64,000 nt of DNA from Flavobacterium hungaricum (GTDB taxonomy: Bacteria; Bacteroidota; Bacteroidia; Flavobacteriales; Flavobacteriaceae), in the NCBI RefSeq assembly GCF_015182285.1, contig NZ_PRDM01000005.1:520239-584238 (forward strand). The letters run 5' to 3'. The notes beneath the pieces are model-generated. The model saw only the letters and a list, made by a program, of their open reading frames with translations, was not told where the DNA came from and made no database searches. This document shows positions 7,778 through 21,000 of this stretch, piece after piece (within the stretch, counting starts at the first letter, position 1; each line of letters starts with the position of its first letter). Made by a program: the position numbers and the translations under genes.

Positions 7778-9604
7778 TTATCCGTTTATTTTAAGTTTCA
7801 TTCCCGGTTTAATATCTTCATCTTTAATTCCGTTCCATTTTTTAATATCTGAAATGGTTACTCCAGGATATTTTTTTGAAATACTGTATAAAGAATCTCC
7901 TTTTTTAACGTAATAATCTTCGCCTAAACTTTTAGCAGAAACTGCTTTTTTCTTGAATGAATCAACAGAATTTGAAGCAATAGCTGTTGTTGTTGGTTCC
8001 TCTATTTCTGTAACTATTTTAGAAACTACTAAAGTCTTTCCTAAAACAATATTATTAGACGCTAGATTATTTAATTCTTTTAAGTCAGCAATAGTCGTAC
8101 CGAATTTTTTAGCAATGCTTCCTAAATTGTCACCAGCAGCAACTGTATACTCTACAGTTTGTATAGAAACTTTTTCTTTGTCGTCTGCAGATGCAAGAGC
8201 TTCTTCTGTATTTTTCTCCATAGCCGGTAGCGCTTTAGGCTCTTTTACCACTTTTGCAGAAGCATCAACATCCGATTTAATTTTTAAAGTTCTGCCTAAT
8301 GCAATTGCATTGGATTTAAGGTTGTTCCATTGTTTTAACTCCGTAACATTTACGTTGTATTTATCGGCAATTGCTCCTAAATTGTCTCCTTTTTTAACTT
8401 TGTAAAATTGAATGTCTTTTGCACTTTCTACCGCTTCTCTAACTGGTTTTGCTTTTGGGCCGATTTTAGCCGCTAAACGAGCTGGAATTGTTTTAGACAA
8501 TGATTCGTGCTGTACGTAAGCATAAATCTTGTCTTCGTTTGAAACGAAAGTTGCTATTTTGTCTTTTGGGAGACGAAGGAAATTTTGTTCGCCATGATAT
8601 GCCGGAACGACATTTAACTTATACGATGGATTTAAAAGCTGCAGCTGCGATTGCGGCATGTCTAACAAATCAGCAATTTGTTTGAATGACATTTGATTTT
8701 TTATGGCAACTGTATCTGTCTCAAAGTTTTTTACGACAGCTCTTTCTGGATTGATTCCGTGTTCTTTGTGGTACTCAAAAAGATACATTGTTGCATAAAA
8801 TGCCGGAACATATCCTTGTGTTTCTTTTGGAAGATTGTTACGAATATCCCAATAACCTGTTTTTCCTCCAGAACGGCGAATTGCTTTGGTAACATTTCCT
8901 GGCCCTGAGTTATAAGATGCTAAAACCAATTCCCAGTCGTTGAAAACGCTGAACATTCTGTTCATGTAATCTGAGCAGGCTGCGGTTGCTTTAAGAGGAT
9001 CGCTTCTTTCGTCAATATAAGAATCAATTTTTAAAGCGTATTGTTTTCCGGTTCCATACATAAACTGCCAAAGACCGGTAGCGCCCATTTTAGAAACTGC
9101 TTTAGGATTTAAAGCAGATTCTACAACGGCCAAATATTTTACTTCCAACGGAATGTTTTGTCTTGCAAATGTTTCCTCGAATATTGGAAAGTAGTATTCT
9201 GATAAAGCCATTAATCGAGAGAACGATTTTTTACGGTTCTTAAGGAATGACTTTATTACATTTTCTAAACCTTGATTGTACTGGATTTCAAAAGGTGACT
9301 TTTGATTCATTGCAGCCAGACGCTGTTTGAGAAGTTCTGTCGGCAGTTCTTCATCAACGGTAACGTCTTTATTGATGGTTTGAATGTCTTTGGTCAAGTC
9401 ATCATAAATATCCAGACTTACTAATTCTTTCATCCATAGACTGTCTACTTTTGAAGCTAGATCGTCTTTTTTGAAAGTGCTTTTAATAGAATCTAAATAA
9501 GAAAGCTTAACCATTGGTTTTAGTTCCAATTCTGTTTTAGCAGTTTCCTGTGCAAACATTGTCATTGAAAATAAAGCCGAAACCACTAATGATAATCTTT
9601 TCAT
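7778..9604 (-). CDS. lytic transglycosylase with three LysM domains (MltD-like)
   Basis: I start the gene at the ATG at 9604 (MKRLSLVV, 608 residues), because it opens a normal signal peptide ending at MFAQE; an in-frame upstream ATG at 9643 would spoil the signal. A family-1-type SLT domain (about 140-260) contains the catalytic Glu162 in VVESALNP and the GATGLWQFM and ASYNSGPGNV blocks. Three LysM modules follow (about 395-440, 480-525 and 560-606), each starting Y-x-V-x-x-G-D. It should cleave peptidoglycan to 1,6-anhydro products from the periplasm or outer-membrane face. pgk lies upstream and DUF4837 downstream on the same strand. Confidence 0.93.
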   Translation of the reverse strand: MKRLSLVVSALFSMTMFAQETAKTELELKPMVKLSYLDSIKSTFKKDDLASKVDSLWMKELVSLDIYDDLTKDIQTINKDVTVDEELPTELLKQRLAAMNQKSPFEIQYNQGLENVIKSFLKNRKKSFSRLMALSEYYFPIFEETFARQNIPLEVKYLAVVESALNPKAVSKMGATGLWQFMYGTGKQYALKIDSYIDERSDPLKATAACSDYMNRMFSVFNDWELVLASYNSGPGNVTKAIRRSGGKTGYWDIRNNLPKETQGYVPAFYATMYLFEYHKEHGINPERAVVKNFETDTVAIKNQMSFKQIADLLDMPQSQLQLLNPSYKLNVVPAYHGEQNFLRLPKDKIATFVSNEDKIYAYVQHESLSKTIPARLAAKIGPKAKPVREAVESAKDIQFYKVKKGDNLGAIADKYNVNVTELKQWNNLKSNAIALGRTLKIKSDVDASAKVVKEPKALPAMEKNTEEALASADDKEKVSIQTVEYTVAAGDNLGSIAKKFGTTIADLKELNNLASNNIVLGKTLVVSKIVTEIEEPTTTAIASNSVDSFKKKAVSAKSLGEDYYVKKGDSLYSISKKYPGVTISDIKKWNGIKDEDIKPGMKLKING

Positions 9605-9723
9605 TACAATCATATAACATTTTATTAAAATTCTATAAATCAAACGATTATAGAAGTGTTACTTTTGCAAACTTAAGCTCTTTATCGAAGAAAACTATGT
9701 AAAAAAATGTTAATTGTGATATT

Positions 9724-10911
9724 TTAGTCTAAAATCGCAGCGATTCCAGGTAAAACTTTTCCTTCTAACATTTCCAGCATAGCCCCGCCGCCAGTAGAAA
9801 CGTAGCTCATTTTATCTTCAAAACCGAACTGTTTTACAGCAGCAACAGAATCACCTCCTCCAACTAGAGAAAATGCTCCTTTTTCTGTTGATTCTGCAAT
9901 AAAATCACCTAAAGCGATCGTTCCTTTAGAGAATGTTTCCATTTCAAAAACTCCTAATGGACCATTCCAAAGAATTGTTTTGGACTCTAGAATTACTTTT
10001 TTGAAGTTCTCTAATGATTTTGGACCTGCATCAAGACCCTGCCATCCGTCAGGAATTGCAGTTACGTCTACTACTTGTGTATTTGCTGTATTTGAGAAAT
10101 CGTCTGCAGCAATAACATCAACTGGAATGTGTACTTGTACGTTTTTCTCTTTTGCCAGTCTTAAAATTTCTAAAGCCAAATCTAATTTATCATCTTCACA
10201 GATCGACTCACCGATTTTTCCTCCTTGTGCTTTAACGAATGTAAAAGTCATTCCGCCTCCAATAATCATGTGATCTACTTTATCTAAGATATTTTCGATT
10301 ACAGTAATTTTAGAAGAAACTTTAGAACCTCCAAGAACTGCTGTTACAGGTTTTTCGCTGTTTTTAAGAACTTTGTTTAAACTGTCAATTTCTTTAGCCA
10401 ATAATGTTCCGAAAGTTTTATCGTTTGGAAAAAATTGTGCTATAATAGTAGTTGATGCGTGTGCTCTGTGAGCGGTACCAAATGCATCGTTAACATAAAT
10501 ATCTCCAAGAGAAGCTAATTCTTTAGCGAAAGCTACATCACCTGCTTCTTCTTCAGCATGAAAACGTAAATTTTCTAATAATAAAACTTCACCTGGTTTA
10601 AGATCTTTTGCCGCAGACTGAGCTGGTTCTCCAACACAGTTTTCTGCAAACTTTACCTCAACTCCTAAAATCTCAGAAGCTGTTTTTAAAATATGTTTTA
10701 AAGAGTACTTTTCTTCAGCACCTTTTGGGCGTCCTAAATGAGACATCAAAATTACACTGCCTCCTTGAGCTAAAATAGTATCAATGGTTGGCTTAGCTGC
10801 TTCGATACGCGTTGTATCTGTTACATTAAAATTTTCATCTAAAGGCACGTTGAAATCAACACGAATAATTGCCTTTTTATTTTTAAAATCGAAATCATTT
10901 AAAGTTTTCAT
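9724..10911 (-). CDS. pgk: phosphoglycerate kinase
   Basis: The 395-residue protein is a full-length PGK: the N-terminal signature RVDFNVPLD (17-25), the SHLGRPKG block, the HRAHAST block, the hinge region with AVLGGSKVSSK, and the nucleotide-binding GGGDSVAAV near residues 351-359. It transfers phosphate between 1,3-bisphosphoglycerate and ADP in glycolysis, in the cytosol. A TATATTTG -7-like element at 10944-10951 (minus strand) lies about 33 bp upstream of the ATG. The MltD-like gene follows about 120 bp downstream on the same strand. Confidence 0.98.
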   Translation of the reverse strand: MKTLNDFDFKNKKAIIRVDFNVPLDENFNVTDTTRIEAAKPTIDTILAQGGSVILMSHLGRPKGAEEKYSLKHILKTASEILGVEVKFAENCVGEPAQSAAKDLKPGEVLLLENLRFHAEEEAGDVAFAKELASLGDIYVNDAFGTAHRAHASTTIIAQFFPNDKTFGTLLAKEIDSLNKVLKNSEKPVTAVLGGSKVSSKITVIENILDKVDHMIIGGGMTFTFVKAQGGKIGESICEDDKLDLALEILRLAKEKNVQVHIPVDVIAADDFSNTANTQVVDVTAIPDGWQGLDAGPKSLENFKKVILESKTILWNGPLGVFEMETFSKGTIALGDFIAESTEKGAFSLVGGGDSVAAVKQFGFEDKMSYVSTGGGAMLEMLEGKVLPGIAAILD

Positions 10912-11069
10912 CTGCTAAATTTTTTAATTTTTTGAAAGAATAACAAATATAGAACTTTTATAGTAGTATAAATTTCTAAAAACTAAAAATATCGCGGCAA
11001 TAAAAGCGAAAACGTTGTAATTTGTGAAAAATAAACAAATTATGTTCCTAAAATGACAAAAAAGGTTTT

Positions 11070-12035
11070 TTAATCTCGAATTGGACTCTGCGTACAAGGA
11101 CAGTTACTAATGGACTGTAAGAAATCGAAACCAATAGTAATAGAATGCGTACCTGAATTGTAAGAAGAAAGACCGTTGAACATAATTTGATACGAGTATG
11201 CAAAATAGAACTTAGATTTCATGAAACCAGCCATTGGACTAATCGATAATGGTTTTGGAAATTGATCGTTTAAGAAACGATACGAAACTCCAACCCAATA
11301 ATAATCTTCGTAACGGTTGTATCTACGGTATTTAAAGTTAAAATCGGTAGTCGAACGCTGGTCACTTGCAAAGTATTGGTAAAATACAGACGGCTCGTAT
11401 TCGATACGTCTGTTTTCTCCATCTTTAAAAGTAAATCCTGAATAGACTTGGTAATTTGAAAGCAAATCTGGTTCATTTACCCTTTCTATATTAACATTTT
11501 TCTTTAAAACGTTATTGGCATTAAAACTAATGTAAAATCCTCTATTACGGTATAAAGCACTTAAATCAAAGTTGTTGTTGGCTGAGTAACGTCTGTCTGT
11601 AATAGGCGGCGATACTCCGTTTTGATTTACAAACTGATCTACATCAATTTGAAAGCTATTGAAGTTATACGAAATACCAAAAGATAAGTATTGCTCTGTA
11701 CGATAATCCAAAATCAAGTGGTGTGCAAAAGATACTTTTGCTCCGGTTTGTCTTGTATATCCATTTTTATCATTGTAGATAGAAATACCAACACCCGAAC
11801 GGTCCAAGATTCTAAAATCGGCATAAAGAGACTGGTTGTCCGGCGCATCTTTGATTCCGACCCATTGTGTAAGACCATTAGCCCTAATTCTCAAGTTGTC
11901 TCCAATACCAGCATAAGCCGGGGAAAGGATAAAAGGGTTGTCTGCCAAATATTGGGTAAACACTGGTAGGTTTAACTCTTGGCTGTAACTTGTTGTTACA
12001 GCCATGAGTACTAGGGATAAAAATAATCTTTTCAT
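11070..12035 (-). CDS. sprF: SprF, PorP/SprF family T9SS partner protein
   Basis: I choose the ATG at 12035 (321 residues, MKRLFLSLVLMAV), which opens a signal peptide. A longer frame from 12131 overlaps the end of sprB and lacks a signal. The mature part is a PorP/SprF-family beta-rich outer-membrane protein: QYLADNPFILSPAYAG near the N terminus, GISYNFNSFQ in the middle, and the closing IGFDFLQSISNC strand. In F. johnsoniae, SprF is needed to bring SprB to the surface by type IX secretion, and a PorP/SprF-like protein commonly sits next to type-B-CTD substrates. Here it is the last gene of the operon, 43 bp after sprB. Confidence 0.93.
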   Translation of the reverse strand: MKRLFLSLVLMAVTTSYSQELNLPVFTQYLADNPFILSPAYAGIGDNLRIRANGLTQWVGIKDAPDNQSLYADFRILDRSGVGISIYNDKNGYTRQTGAKVSFAHHLILDYRTEQYLSFGISYNFNSFQIDVDQFVNQNGVSPPITDRRYSANNNFDLSALYRNRGFYISFNANNVLKKNVNIERVNEPDLLSNYQVYSGFTFKDGENRRIEYEPSVFYQYFASDQRSTTDFNFKYRRYNRYEDYYWVGVSYRFLNDQFPKPLSISPMAGFMKSKFYFAYSYQIMFNGLSSYNSGTHSITIGFDFLQSISNCPCTQSPIRD

Positions 12036-12078
12036 TGTAATAATTTTTTTAGATAACATCATAGGGGCAATTATTTTG

Positions 12079-15000
12079 TTATCTGTATAAAGTGAAATGT
12101 CCAACAAACTCTCTATTGTCTTTTTCATCATTCAGTTTAAGAACATACCAGTAATCACCTGTTGGTAATTCTGCACCGTTGTATCTACCATCCCATTTCT
12201 CTCCTACATGGTACTTAGCAACTACACGTCCGTATCTGTCAAAGATATCGAAAGTTAAGTTTTTGTAAGCCAATGCACCACAAGCTGGACCAATTAAATC
12301 ATCACGTCCGTCTCCGTCAGGTGTGAAGTAGTTTGGTAAACAGAAATCGTAGAATGTTCCTGGAACTTGAATTGTCGCCTTACAACCATTGCTGTCCATT
12401 ACTGTTACATTGTAAAGACCTGTTTCATAAATTCTATATGAATTTGATGAAGTAAACGGTTCATTGTTGAAGCTGTAAGTATATGGAGCAACTCCACCAG
12501 AAGCTTTAACTTGAATTGTATTTAAGTCTTTATTAAGTGTCTTCGTAACATCTATCAGTGTTAAAGGCTCTTTTACAACGATAGCAATCGTGTTAGATAC
12601 TTTTGCACAATTTTCTAGTTCAGCTCTTACACTGTAGTTTCCAGAAGCAGGAATTCTAAATACCGGATTTCCTGTTTGAGTTGCTACAACTGTAGTTCCA
12701 TCTAATAATAATGTGTAAACGATCTGTGCTTTTCTAGCTTCACTTATGCTTGAATCTACAGTAACTGTGATCTTAACAATTGGAAGGTCATTTTCACACT
12801 CATAAGCTTCTTCAATAACTGGGTTTAATGTTACTGGCACCGGCATAGAATTACTTGTTAAGGTAATCATACATCCGTTAGCATCTTTGATGTAAACAAT
12901 ATGTTGTCCTCCTGAAAGACCTGTAAAACTAAAGTAGTTTGTTGTACCAGCATCTGGGTTGATAAATGGCCCGTCTTCGTCATCAATACTTGCTGTGTAT
13001 GGCGCTGTTCCAGAAGTGTCATCAACTTCAACGTATATAGCTCCATCTTTATCACCTGCACAATATTCAGGGATCATCATGTCTACTAACTCCGTTGCTT
13101 TGATAACTGTTGGCTGTGTAATTGTTATTGTTTCAACAATACTACATCCGTTATCATCTTTAACAACGATTTGGTAGTCACCTGGTGTTAATTTTTCAAA
13201 GATCGCTATTGTATCAAACTTATCTAAGTCTGGGTAAATCGCGTATTGGATTTTACCTGTTCCACCAGAAGCAATCACTTCAATTTTACCGTCATTCGCA
13301 CCAAAACAAGTTACATTGTGAGGAATAAATTGCGCTGCGATCGGTGTTGCTGGCTCTTCGATAGTAATCACATCACTTGTAAATCTACAATCATCGCTTA
13401 CTACAAGTATTCTGTATGTACCGAATACTAAGTTATCAAATGTTCCATCTGCCTGAGCTGGTCTTACTACATTTCCAGCATTGTCAAGTAATGTGTAAAC
13501 GTAGTTTCCTACTCCACCAATACCTTCTGCAACAATTGATGCACTTGCTTCACCTTTACATTTAACCACTGCACTTGATTTATTAATCTTAAGATTAAGT
13601 GGAATCAATGCTGGGTTTTCAATTTCATTTGTAACAAATGAAGTACATCCATTCGTATCTGTTATGAAATATTTATAGTTTCCAACTGGTACATCAAATG
13701 TAATTGATGCCGCAGATGTGAATGAACCTAATGGTGTAACTCCGTCTGTGCTGTATGTATAAGAACCTGTTCCGCCAGTAGCACTCAATGTAATTTGTGC
13801 TAGAGTGAGACATGTCTGCGTTCTTGATAATACGATCGCACCTTCTACTCTTGTTGGGTTGCTGATAGTAATTTCAGTAGAAGCAGCTTGACAGCTGTAT
13901 CCGTCTGTTACTGTAACAACATATCTTCCTGCTTTTAATCCTGTAAATACTGGATCAATCTGCGGTCCAACAATACTAACTGGATCATCAGAAACTACTG
14001 TTAATGTGTATAAGTAGTTGCTTCCTTGTCCGCCTGTTGGCTGTGCTACTGTGATCACTCCGTTGTCATCTCCATAACAAGAAAGTACAGATGCGTTTGC
14101 CGAAGCAGATACTGTAATCGGAGCTGGAACAACTAGTGTTTCGCTTGCGCTTACAGGACAATCTTGACCGTCTTTAACATTTACTGTATAAGTACCTGCA
14201 GATAATCCGCTGAAAGTAGATTGAGTAGAGTAATCTACCACAATCGTAGTTCCGTTCATTAACTGATACTGATAAGTACCTAACCATCCGCCGGTTGCAG
14301 TAGCTGCAATTTCGCCGTCGTTATTTCCAGTTACACAAGTAATGTTCGATTTGTTAAGCGTCAATGCTAATGCTGCATTTGGCTGTTCGATCGAGAATAT
14401 GTTGGTAACTGTACAATATGGTCTTCCTACTAATGTAGCCTGAACTGTATATTGACCAGCAGTTAAACCTGTTAATCTTACAGGACCAGCATTTGTTGAA
14501 GTTCCGCTACTTGGTACAGGACCAGTAACTACATAATTAAAGATTCCTGCATCATCTGTTGGATCTAATTGATTGTCAACAAAAGTAAGATCAATAATTC
14601 CGTCTGCTGTACCGAAACAGATTTTTCCGTTTACAGCTACTGCTTTAATTTCAAAAGTATTCGCATTGTTTACGTAATGTATCTTCTGAATAGAGCATCC
14701 TGTTGCAGGATTTGTAACTGTGATCACGTAATTTCCAATTGTTAATCCAGTGAATACACCAGTTGTATTTGATTGGTTATACGTGTTTCCATCTGTACCC
14801 GCAATGTTATAATTTAAAAGAGCTGGTGTACCACCTGTACTTGTTACCGTAACTGTAACATCTTCGTTAGAGATACAAGTCATCGGTGCATTTACAGTCA
14901 CATTCACAGCATCTAAGCTGATGAACGGATTCACTCTAATGATTCCTGTTGAAGAACCCATACATCCTTTATCATCATATACGTTTACAGTATAAGTACC

Positions 15001-18000
15001 ACCTGTATGATCAGATTCTGTGTATACATTCTGTGGACCTCTTTGTACTGATACTCCATTTTTAAAGAATTCATAAGTAGTGTAGTTTCCAGAACCTCCA
15101 GTAACTGTACTAACTGTAATCGTTGCATAATTAGAAGTGTTAGTTCCAGAAGTACAACCGTACTGAGCGATAACCGGAGCTGCTACAGCAATAACATTTG
15201 GCTGAAGAACTCTGAAATCTTCTGAAACAACGCAACCTCTTCCTGAAGTTACTCTTACTGTATAATCTCCCGCTTCTAGATTAACAAATACATTGTTTGT
15301 CTGAGCTGGTCTGTTTACCGCTGCTCCCGTAGCTGATGTACCAAATAATGTATACGTGTAAACAGGGTTATCATTTACTCCTGGCGCATTTGGCGCTATA
15401 GTAGCTGTAATCGTTCCGTCTGAACCACCTCTACAAGAAACCGGAGTTCCCGTTAGATCAAATCCTGTAATTGGCGTTGCCACTGGAATTTCTACCGTTA
15501 CATTAACTGAACAATTTGTATTCACATCTCTTACACGAATAACGTGTGTACCTGGTGCAACACCTGTGAATGTTGTTGGCGTAGTTGAGAAAGCAATACC
15601 ACCATCAATAGTATATCTGTAGTTTCCTGAACCTCCTGTTGCAGCAGCTCTAATTTCTCCATTGTTTAATGTACAGCTTGGTAATGCCAAGATTACTGTT
15701 TCAAGCTGTAATGCTGGAGAAATAGTTACTAAAGCTGGTACCGTTACTGTACATGCATTAGCATCTCTCACTATTACATCGTATGTTCCTGCAGCATTTA
15801 CTGTAAAAGTAGGACTGCTTTGGAAACCATTTCCAATACTGTATTCGTAAGGTGCCATACCTGATGTAACTGTTACAGTAAATGTATATTCACCTGTTGG
15901 TGATGGACACTGACTAGCTACAGCAGCTGTAATACCGCTTGGCAGTGGGTCTGTTCCGATTGTAATTGGAGTAGAGGCTATACAACCTTTAGAATCCATC
16001 ACATAAGCTGTCCATGCTGTATTTGTCGCAGGATTCAACACAGCACTATTACTGTTAGAATAATCCGTTGACGCTGGAACAGCTGTTCCTGACATAAATG
16101 CATACATATAATTTGGAGTTCCGCCCGCAGCTGTTACGCTTACTTTGGCACCTGTATTACAATTTGCATTTACGTTTGTTGCTGGAGTTAAAGTTAATGC
16201 ATCTGGCTGCGTTACTGCTACTGAAGCAGAAGCTCTACACTGCGTTACATTATCTACTACTTCAACTGTATAATTTCCAATAGGTAAGTTTGTTAATGTA
16301 ACTACTTTTCCTGTTTGGGTAAGTGTTCCTGTTGTTGGACCTCCAATTAATGTCGCTGTGTAAGCTCCACCAAAGTTATCCACATCAAATTTCACAGATC
16401 CGTTTGATTCTCCATTACATATCACATTATTTACTAATTGACCTGCGATAGTAATGTTTACTAATGGATCTACTGTATAAGTCTCTTGATCTTTACATCC
16501 GTTTGCATCTGTTACTTGGAATATGTAAGTACCAGCTGTTAAACCTGTAAATATACCATTAGAAGCACCTGTAACATTTCCTACTGCACTTGCAGGAGAA
16601 AGTATTTCAAAGTGTAATGTTCCAACTCCATGAGAGTACGCAATAGTAACAGTACTAGTTGTACTTGCTGCTGGTGCACAATAAATTGGTGTTCCAGTTA
16701 CATTGTCAATTACCGGCGCATCTAAAGCTGGAATTGTAACCGATACTGGTGCTGTAATAACACATCCGTTGGCATCTCTAACATAAGCAGTAACTGTTCC
16801 TGGTGTTAAAGTTGTGTACGTGTTAGTATCACTGTAATCTGTTCCTCCGTTGAAACTGTATTGGTAAGGAGAAGTTCCCGTTCCAGCTGTTACGTTGATC
16901 GTAACAATTGCTGCCTGAGCTGCATTTCCTGTTCCGCATGTTAAACTTTGAGTCAATACCGCTGTCGCTGCAAGAGCTGTTGGCTCTGTGATAGTAACTG
17001 GTATAGTTACAGTATCACAGTTTTTAGCATCTTTGACAACAATTGTGTAAGCACCTGCAGTTAAACCTGCAAAGATATTTGAAGGCTGGAATGTTGTTCC
17101 TCCATCGATACTGTATTCGTATGGTAAGATACCATTTGCTGCAGTAACAATGATGCTTCCGTCGCTTCCTCCTGTACATCTAACATTAGTTTGTGTAAAG
17201 GTAGCTGTTGGAGTTGTTCTAGGTGTAACTGTAACTGGTACAGAAACTGCCTGACATCCCTGGCTGTCTGATACTCTGAAAATATAAGTTCCGTCTACTG
17301 TCGCTGTATAAGGCGATGTTGCTGGAACATACAATCCTGAGTTGTAACTAACCTCAAAACCATTGTAAGTTTGAGTTCCTTGAGTCGCAAGTAAAGTAAT
17401 TACTGCTGCTCCTGTACAAGTTAAATCTTGTGTCAAGGTAGCTTCTAATAACAATTCTTGATTCAATGTGTAAGGCGTTGAAACAATACAGCCGTTTCCG
17501 TCTTTAATATAGAATGTATAGTTTCCTGGTGCATTCAATACAAAGTTTGGACTTGACTGGTATTGATTTCCAATACTGAACATTGGCGTACCAACATAGG
17601 TTCCTGTAATAGTAATATTAACTGGACCTCCTGTATAGCAGTATGGTGCTGCTGCTGGAGTAATTGTTGGTAAAGCGTCTCTGCCTACTGTAATGTCAAG
17701 TTTCATTGGACATCCATTAGCATCAATTACATAAGCATCCCATTCTGTAATAGTCGCATCTAAAACAGCGCTGGCAAGTGTATCGTAATCTGCTGGGTTT
17801 GGAGTAGCTCCGTCCGGCACAAACTGATATCTGTAATTTGGAGTTCCGCCAGAAGCGATTACTTCAACTCTTGCTCCGAAATTACAATTTGCATTAATGT
17901 TGTGTACTAAATTAAGTGTCAATACTGGTGGTTCTGTAACAGTAACTGTAGCAAATGCTGTACAGTTTGTCGTGTTATCTGTAACCGTTACAGTATAGTT

Positions 18001-21000
18001 TCCAGGAGCTAATCCTGTAACATCAACTGTATTTCCTGTTTGAACCAAAGCTCCTGTACCTGCTGTTAACGCAGCTGTATAAGCTGTTCCGAAGTTTGCA
18101 ACTGTAAAGCGTACTGCTCCGTTTGCATTTCCGTTACAAGTAACATTGCTCACCAATTGACCTGCAATGGTAATGTTTGTTACTGGAACAACCGTATATG
18201 ATTCCTGATAAGTACAGCCATTAGCGTCTGTTACCTGGAATAAATAAGTGTCTGGAGTTAATCCTGCAAATGATGGAGTATTTTGTTTAGCAACTACAAT
18301 AGGAGATAAAATCTCGTATTGAAGTGTACCAACTCCATTTTGTACATTACTAATTGTAACTGTACTTGTTGTATTTGCCGCTGGAGCACAATAAATAGGT
18401 GTTCCTGAAATATCCATATCCGTTGGCTTGTTCAACGCTGGAATAGTAACCGTTACTGGTGCAGTAATAACACATCCGTTAGCATCTCTAACATAAGCAG
18501 TAACTGTTCCTGCTGTTAAAGTTGTGTACGTGTTAGTAGCACTGTAATCTGTTCCTCCGTTGAAACTGTATTGGTAAGGAGAAGTTCCCGTTCCAGCTGT
18601 TACGTTGATCGTAACAATTGCTGCCTGAGCTGCATTTCCTGTTCCGCATGTTAAACCTTGAGTCAATACCGCTGTCGCTGCAAGAGCTGTTGGCTCTGTG
18701 ATAGTAACTGGTATAGTTACAGTATCACAGTTTTTAGCATCTTTTACAACAATTGCGTAAGCACCTGCAGTTAAACCTGCAAAGATATTTGAACTCTGGA
18801 ATGTTGTTCCTCCATCTATACTGTATGAGTATGGCAAGATACCATCTGCCACAGTAACAATGATGCTTCCATCGTTTCCTCCTATACATCTAACATTCGT
18901 TTGTGTAAAGGTAGCTGTTGGAGTTGTTGTAGGTGTAACTACAACTGGTACAGAAACTGCCTGACATCCCTGGCTGTCTTCTACTTGGAAAACATAAGTT
19001 CCTGCAGCTGCAGCCGTGTAAGGCGATGTTGCAGCAACAAATGGACCTGAGTTATAACTAACCTCAAAACCATTGTAAGTTTGAGTTCCTTGAGTCGCAA
19101 GTAAAGTAATTACTGCTGCTCCTGTACAAGTTAAATCTTGTGTCAAAGTAGCTTGTAATAACAATTCTTGATTCAATGTATAAGGTGTTGAAACAATACA
19201 GCCGTTTCCGTCTTTAATATAGAATGTATAGTTTCCTGGTGCATTCAATACAAAGTTTGGACTTGACTGGTATTGATTTCCAATACTGAACATTGGCGTA
19301 CCAACATAGGTTCCTGTAATAGTAATATTAACTGGACCTCCTGTATAGCAGTATGGTGCTGCTGCTGGAGTAATTGTTGGTAAAGCGTCTCTGCCTACTG
19401 TAATGTCAAGTTTCATTGGACATCCATTAGCATCAATTACATAAGCATCCCATTCTGTAGTAGCCGGGTCTAAAACCGCACTTGCGAAAATATCGTAATC
19501 TGCTGGGTTTGGAGTAGCTCCGTCCGGTACAAACTGATATCTATAGTTTGGAGTTCCGCCAGAAGCAATTACTTCAACTCTTGCACCGAAATTACAATTT
19601 GCATTAATGTTGTGTACTAAATTAAGTGCCAATACTGGCGGTTCAGTCACTGTAACCGTAGCAAATGCTGTACAGTTTGTCGTGTTATCTGTAACCGTTA
19701 CAGTATAGTTTCCAGCAACTAATCCAGTAACATTAACCGTGTTTCCTGTTTGAACTAAAGATCCTGTACCTGCTGTTAATGCAGCAGTGTAAGTTGTTCC
19801 GAAGTTTGCAACTGTAAAGCGAACTGCTCCGTTTGCATTTCCGTTACAAGTAACATTGCTTACCAATTGACCTGCAATGGTAATATTAGTAACAGGTTTA
19901 ACTGTGTATGATTCTTGGTACGTACAGCCGTTGGCATCCGTAACTTGGAATAAATAAGTATCTGGAGCTAATCCTGCAAATGATGGAGTATTTTGTTTCG
20001 CAACTACAATAGGAGATAAAATCTCGTATTGAAGTGTGCCTACTCCATTTTGTACATTACTAATTGTAACTGTACTTGTTGTATTTGCCGCTGGAGCACA
20101 ATAAATCGGTGTCCCTGCGATATCCATATCTGTTGGTCTGTTTAACGCTGGTACGTTAACTCCATTAGTCAATGTAAATATACATCCATGAGCATCTTTC
20201 ACTAAAACATTAAATGTTGTTCCAGCGTAAGTTTCATAAGTATTAGCATCTGTGTAAGTAGTTCCATTGTCGTAGCTGTACTTATAAGGAGCTGTTCCTG
20301 ATCCTGTTGGAACAGTGATCGTAACAACTGCTTTTGTTGGTGCATTTCCTGTACCACAAGCTAATGGCGCTGTTATCGCCGATGTCGCTGTTAAAGCTGA
20401 TGGCTGTGCAATAGTTATCGGTGTACTAGAATAAGTACAAGATTTAGCATCTCTCACAGTAATGATATAAGATGTTCCTGCGCTTAATCCTGTAAACACA
20501 TTAGATGCTTGGAAAGCTCCTCCATCTAATTGATATTGGTATGGACCAAATCCTGAAGTAACCGTTACAGTAATTGTTCCGTCTGAACCTCCATTACAAA
20601 TCACATCTGTCTGAGCAGTTGTAAACACAGCTGCAGGCAATGGATCTAATGTAAACGTAGTTGTAGCTTGACAAGATGCAGGTAATTTAGCATCACTTAC
20701 TCTAAAGATATAATTTCCTAACACACTTGTAGAAAGTACATTTGAAGCCATCGTTGTATAAGACGTTCCTCCATTTGTAGAATATTCGTAAGTATATGCA
20801 GTATTATAACCTCCCGTAGCTGTTAATGTAATTTCAGCATTTGGTGTACCTGTACAATCTAATTCTCTAGTCAATTTAGCTTCTAAAAATAATTGTGGTT
20901 TCACTTCGAAAGTAGTAGTCGCTGTACAACCGTTACCATCTTTAATTACCAAATTATAAACTTTTGCAGCATTGAATGTAAATGTTGGACTTGTTTGGAA

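Noticed and set aside
11070..12131. Longer start for sprF at 12131
   Set aside because: It would overlap the 3' end of sprB by 53 bp and place 32 non-signal residues before an evident signal peptide; the ATG at 12035 is a better start.
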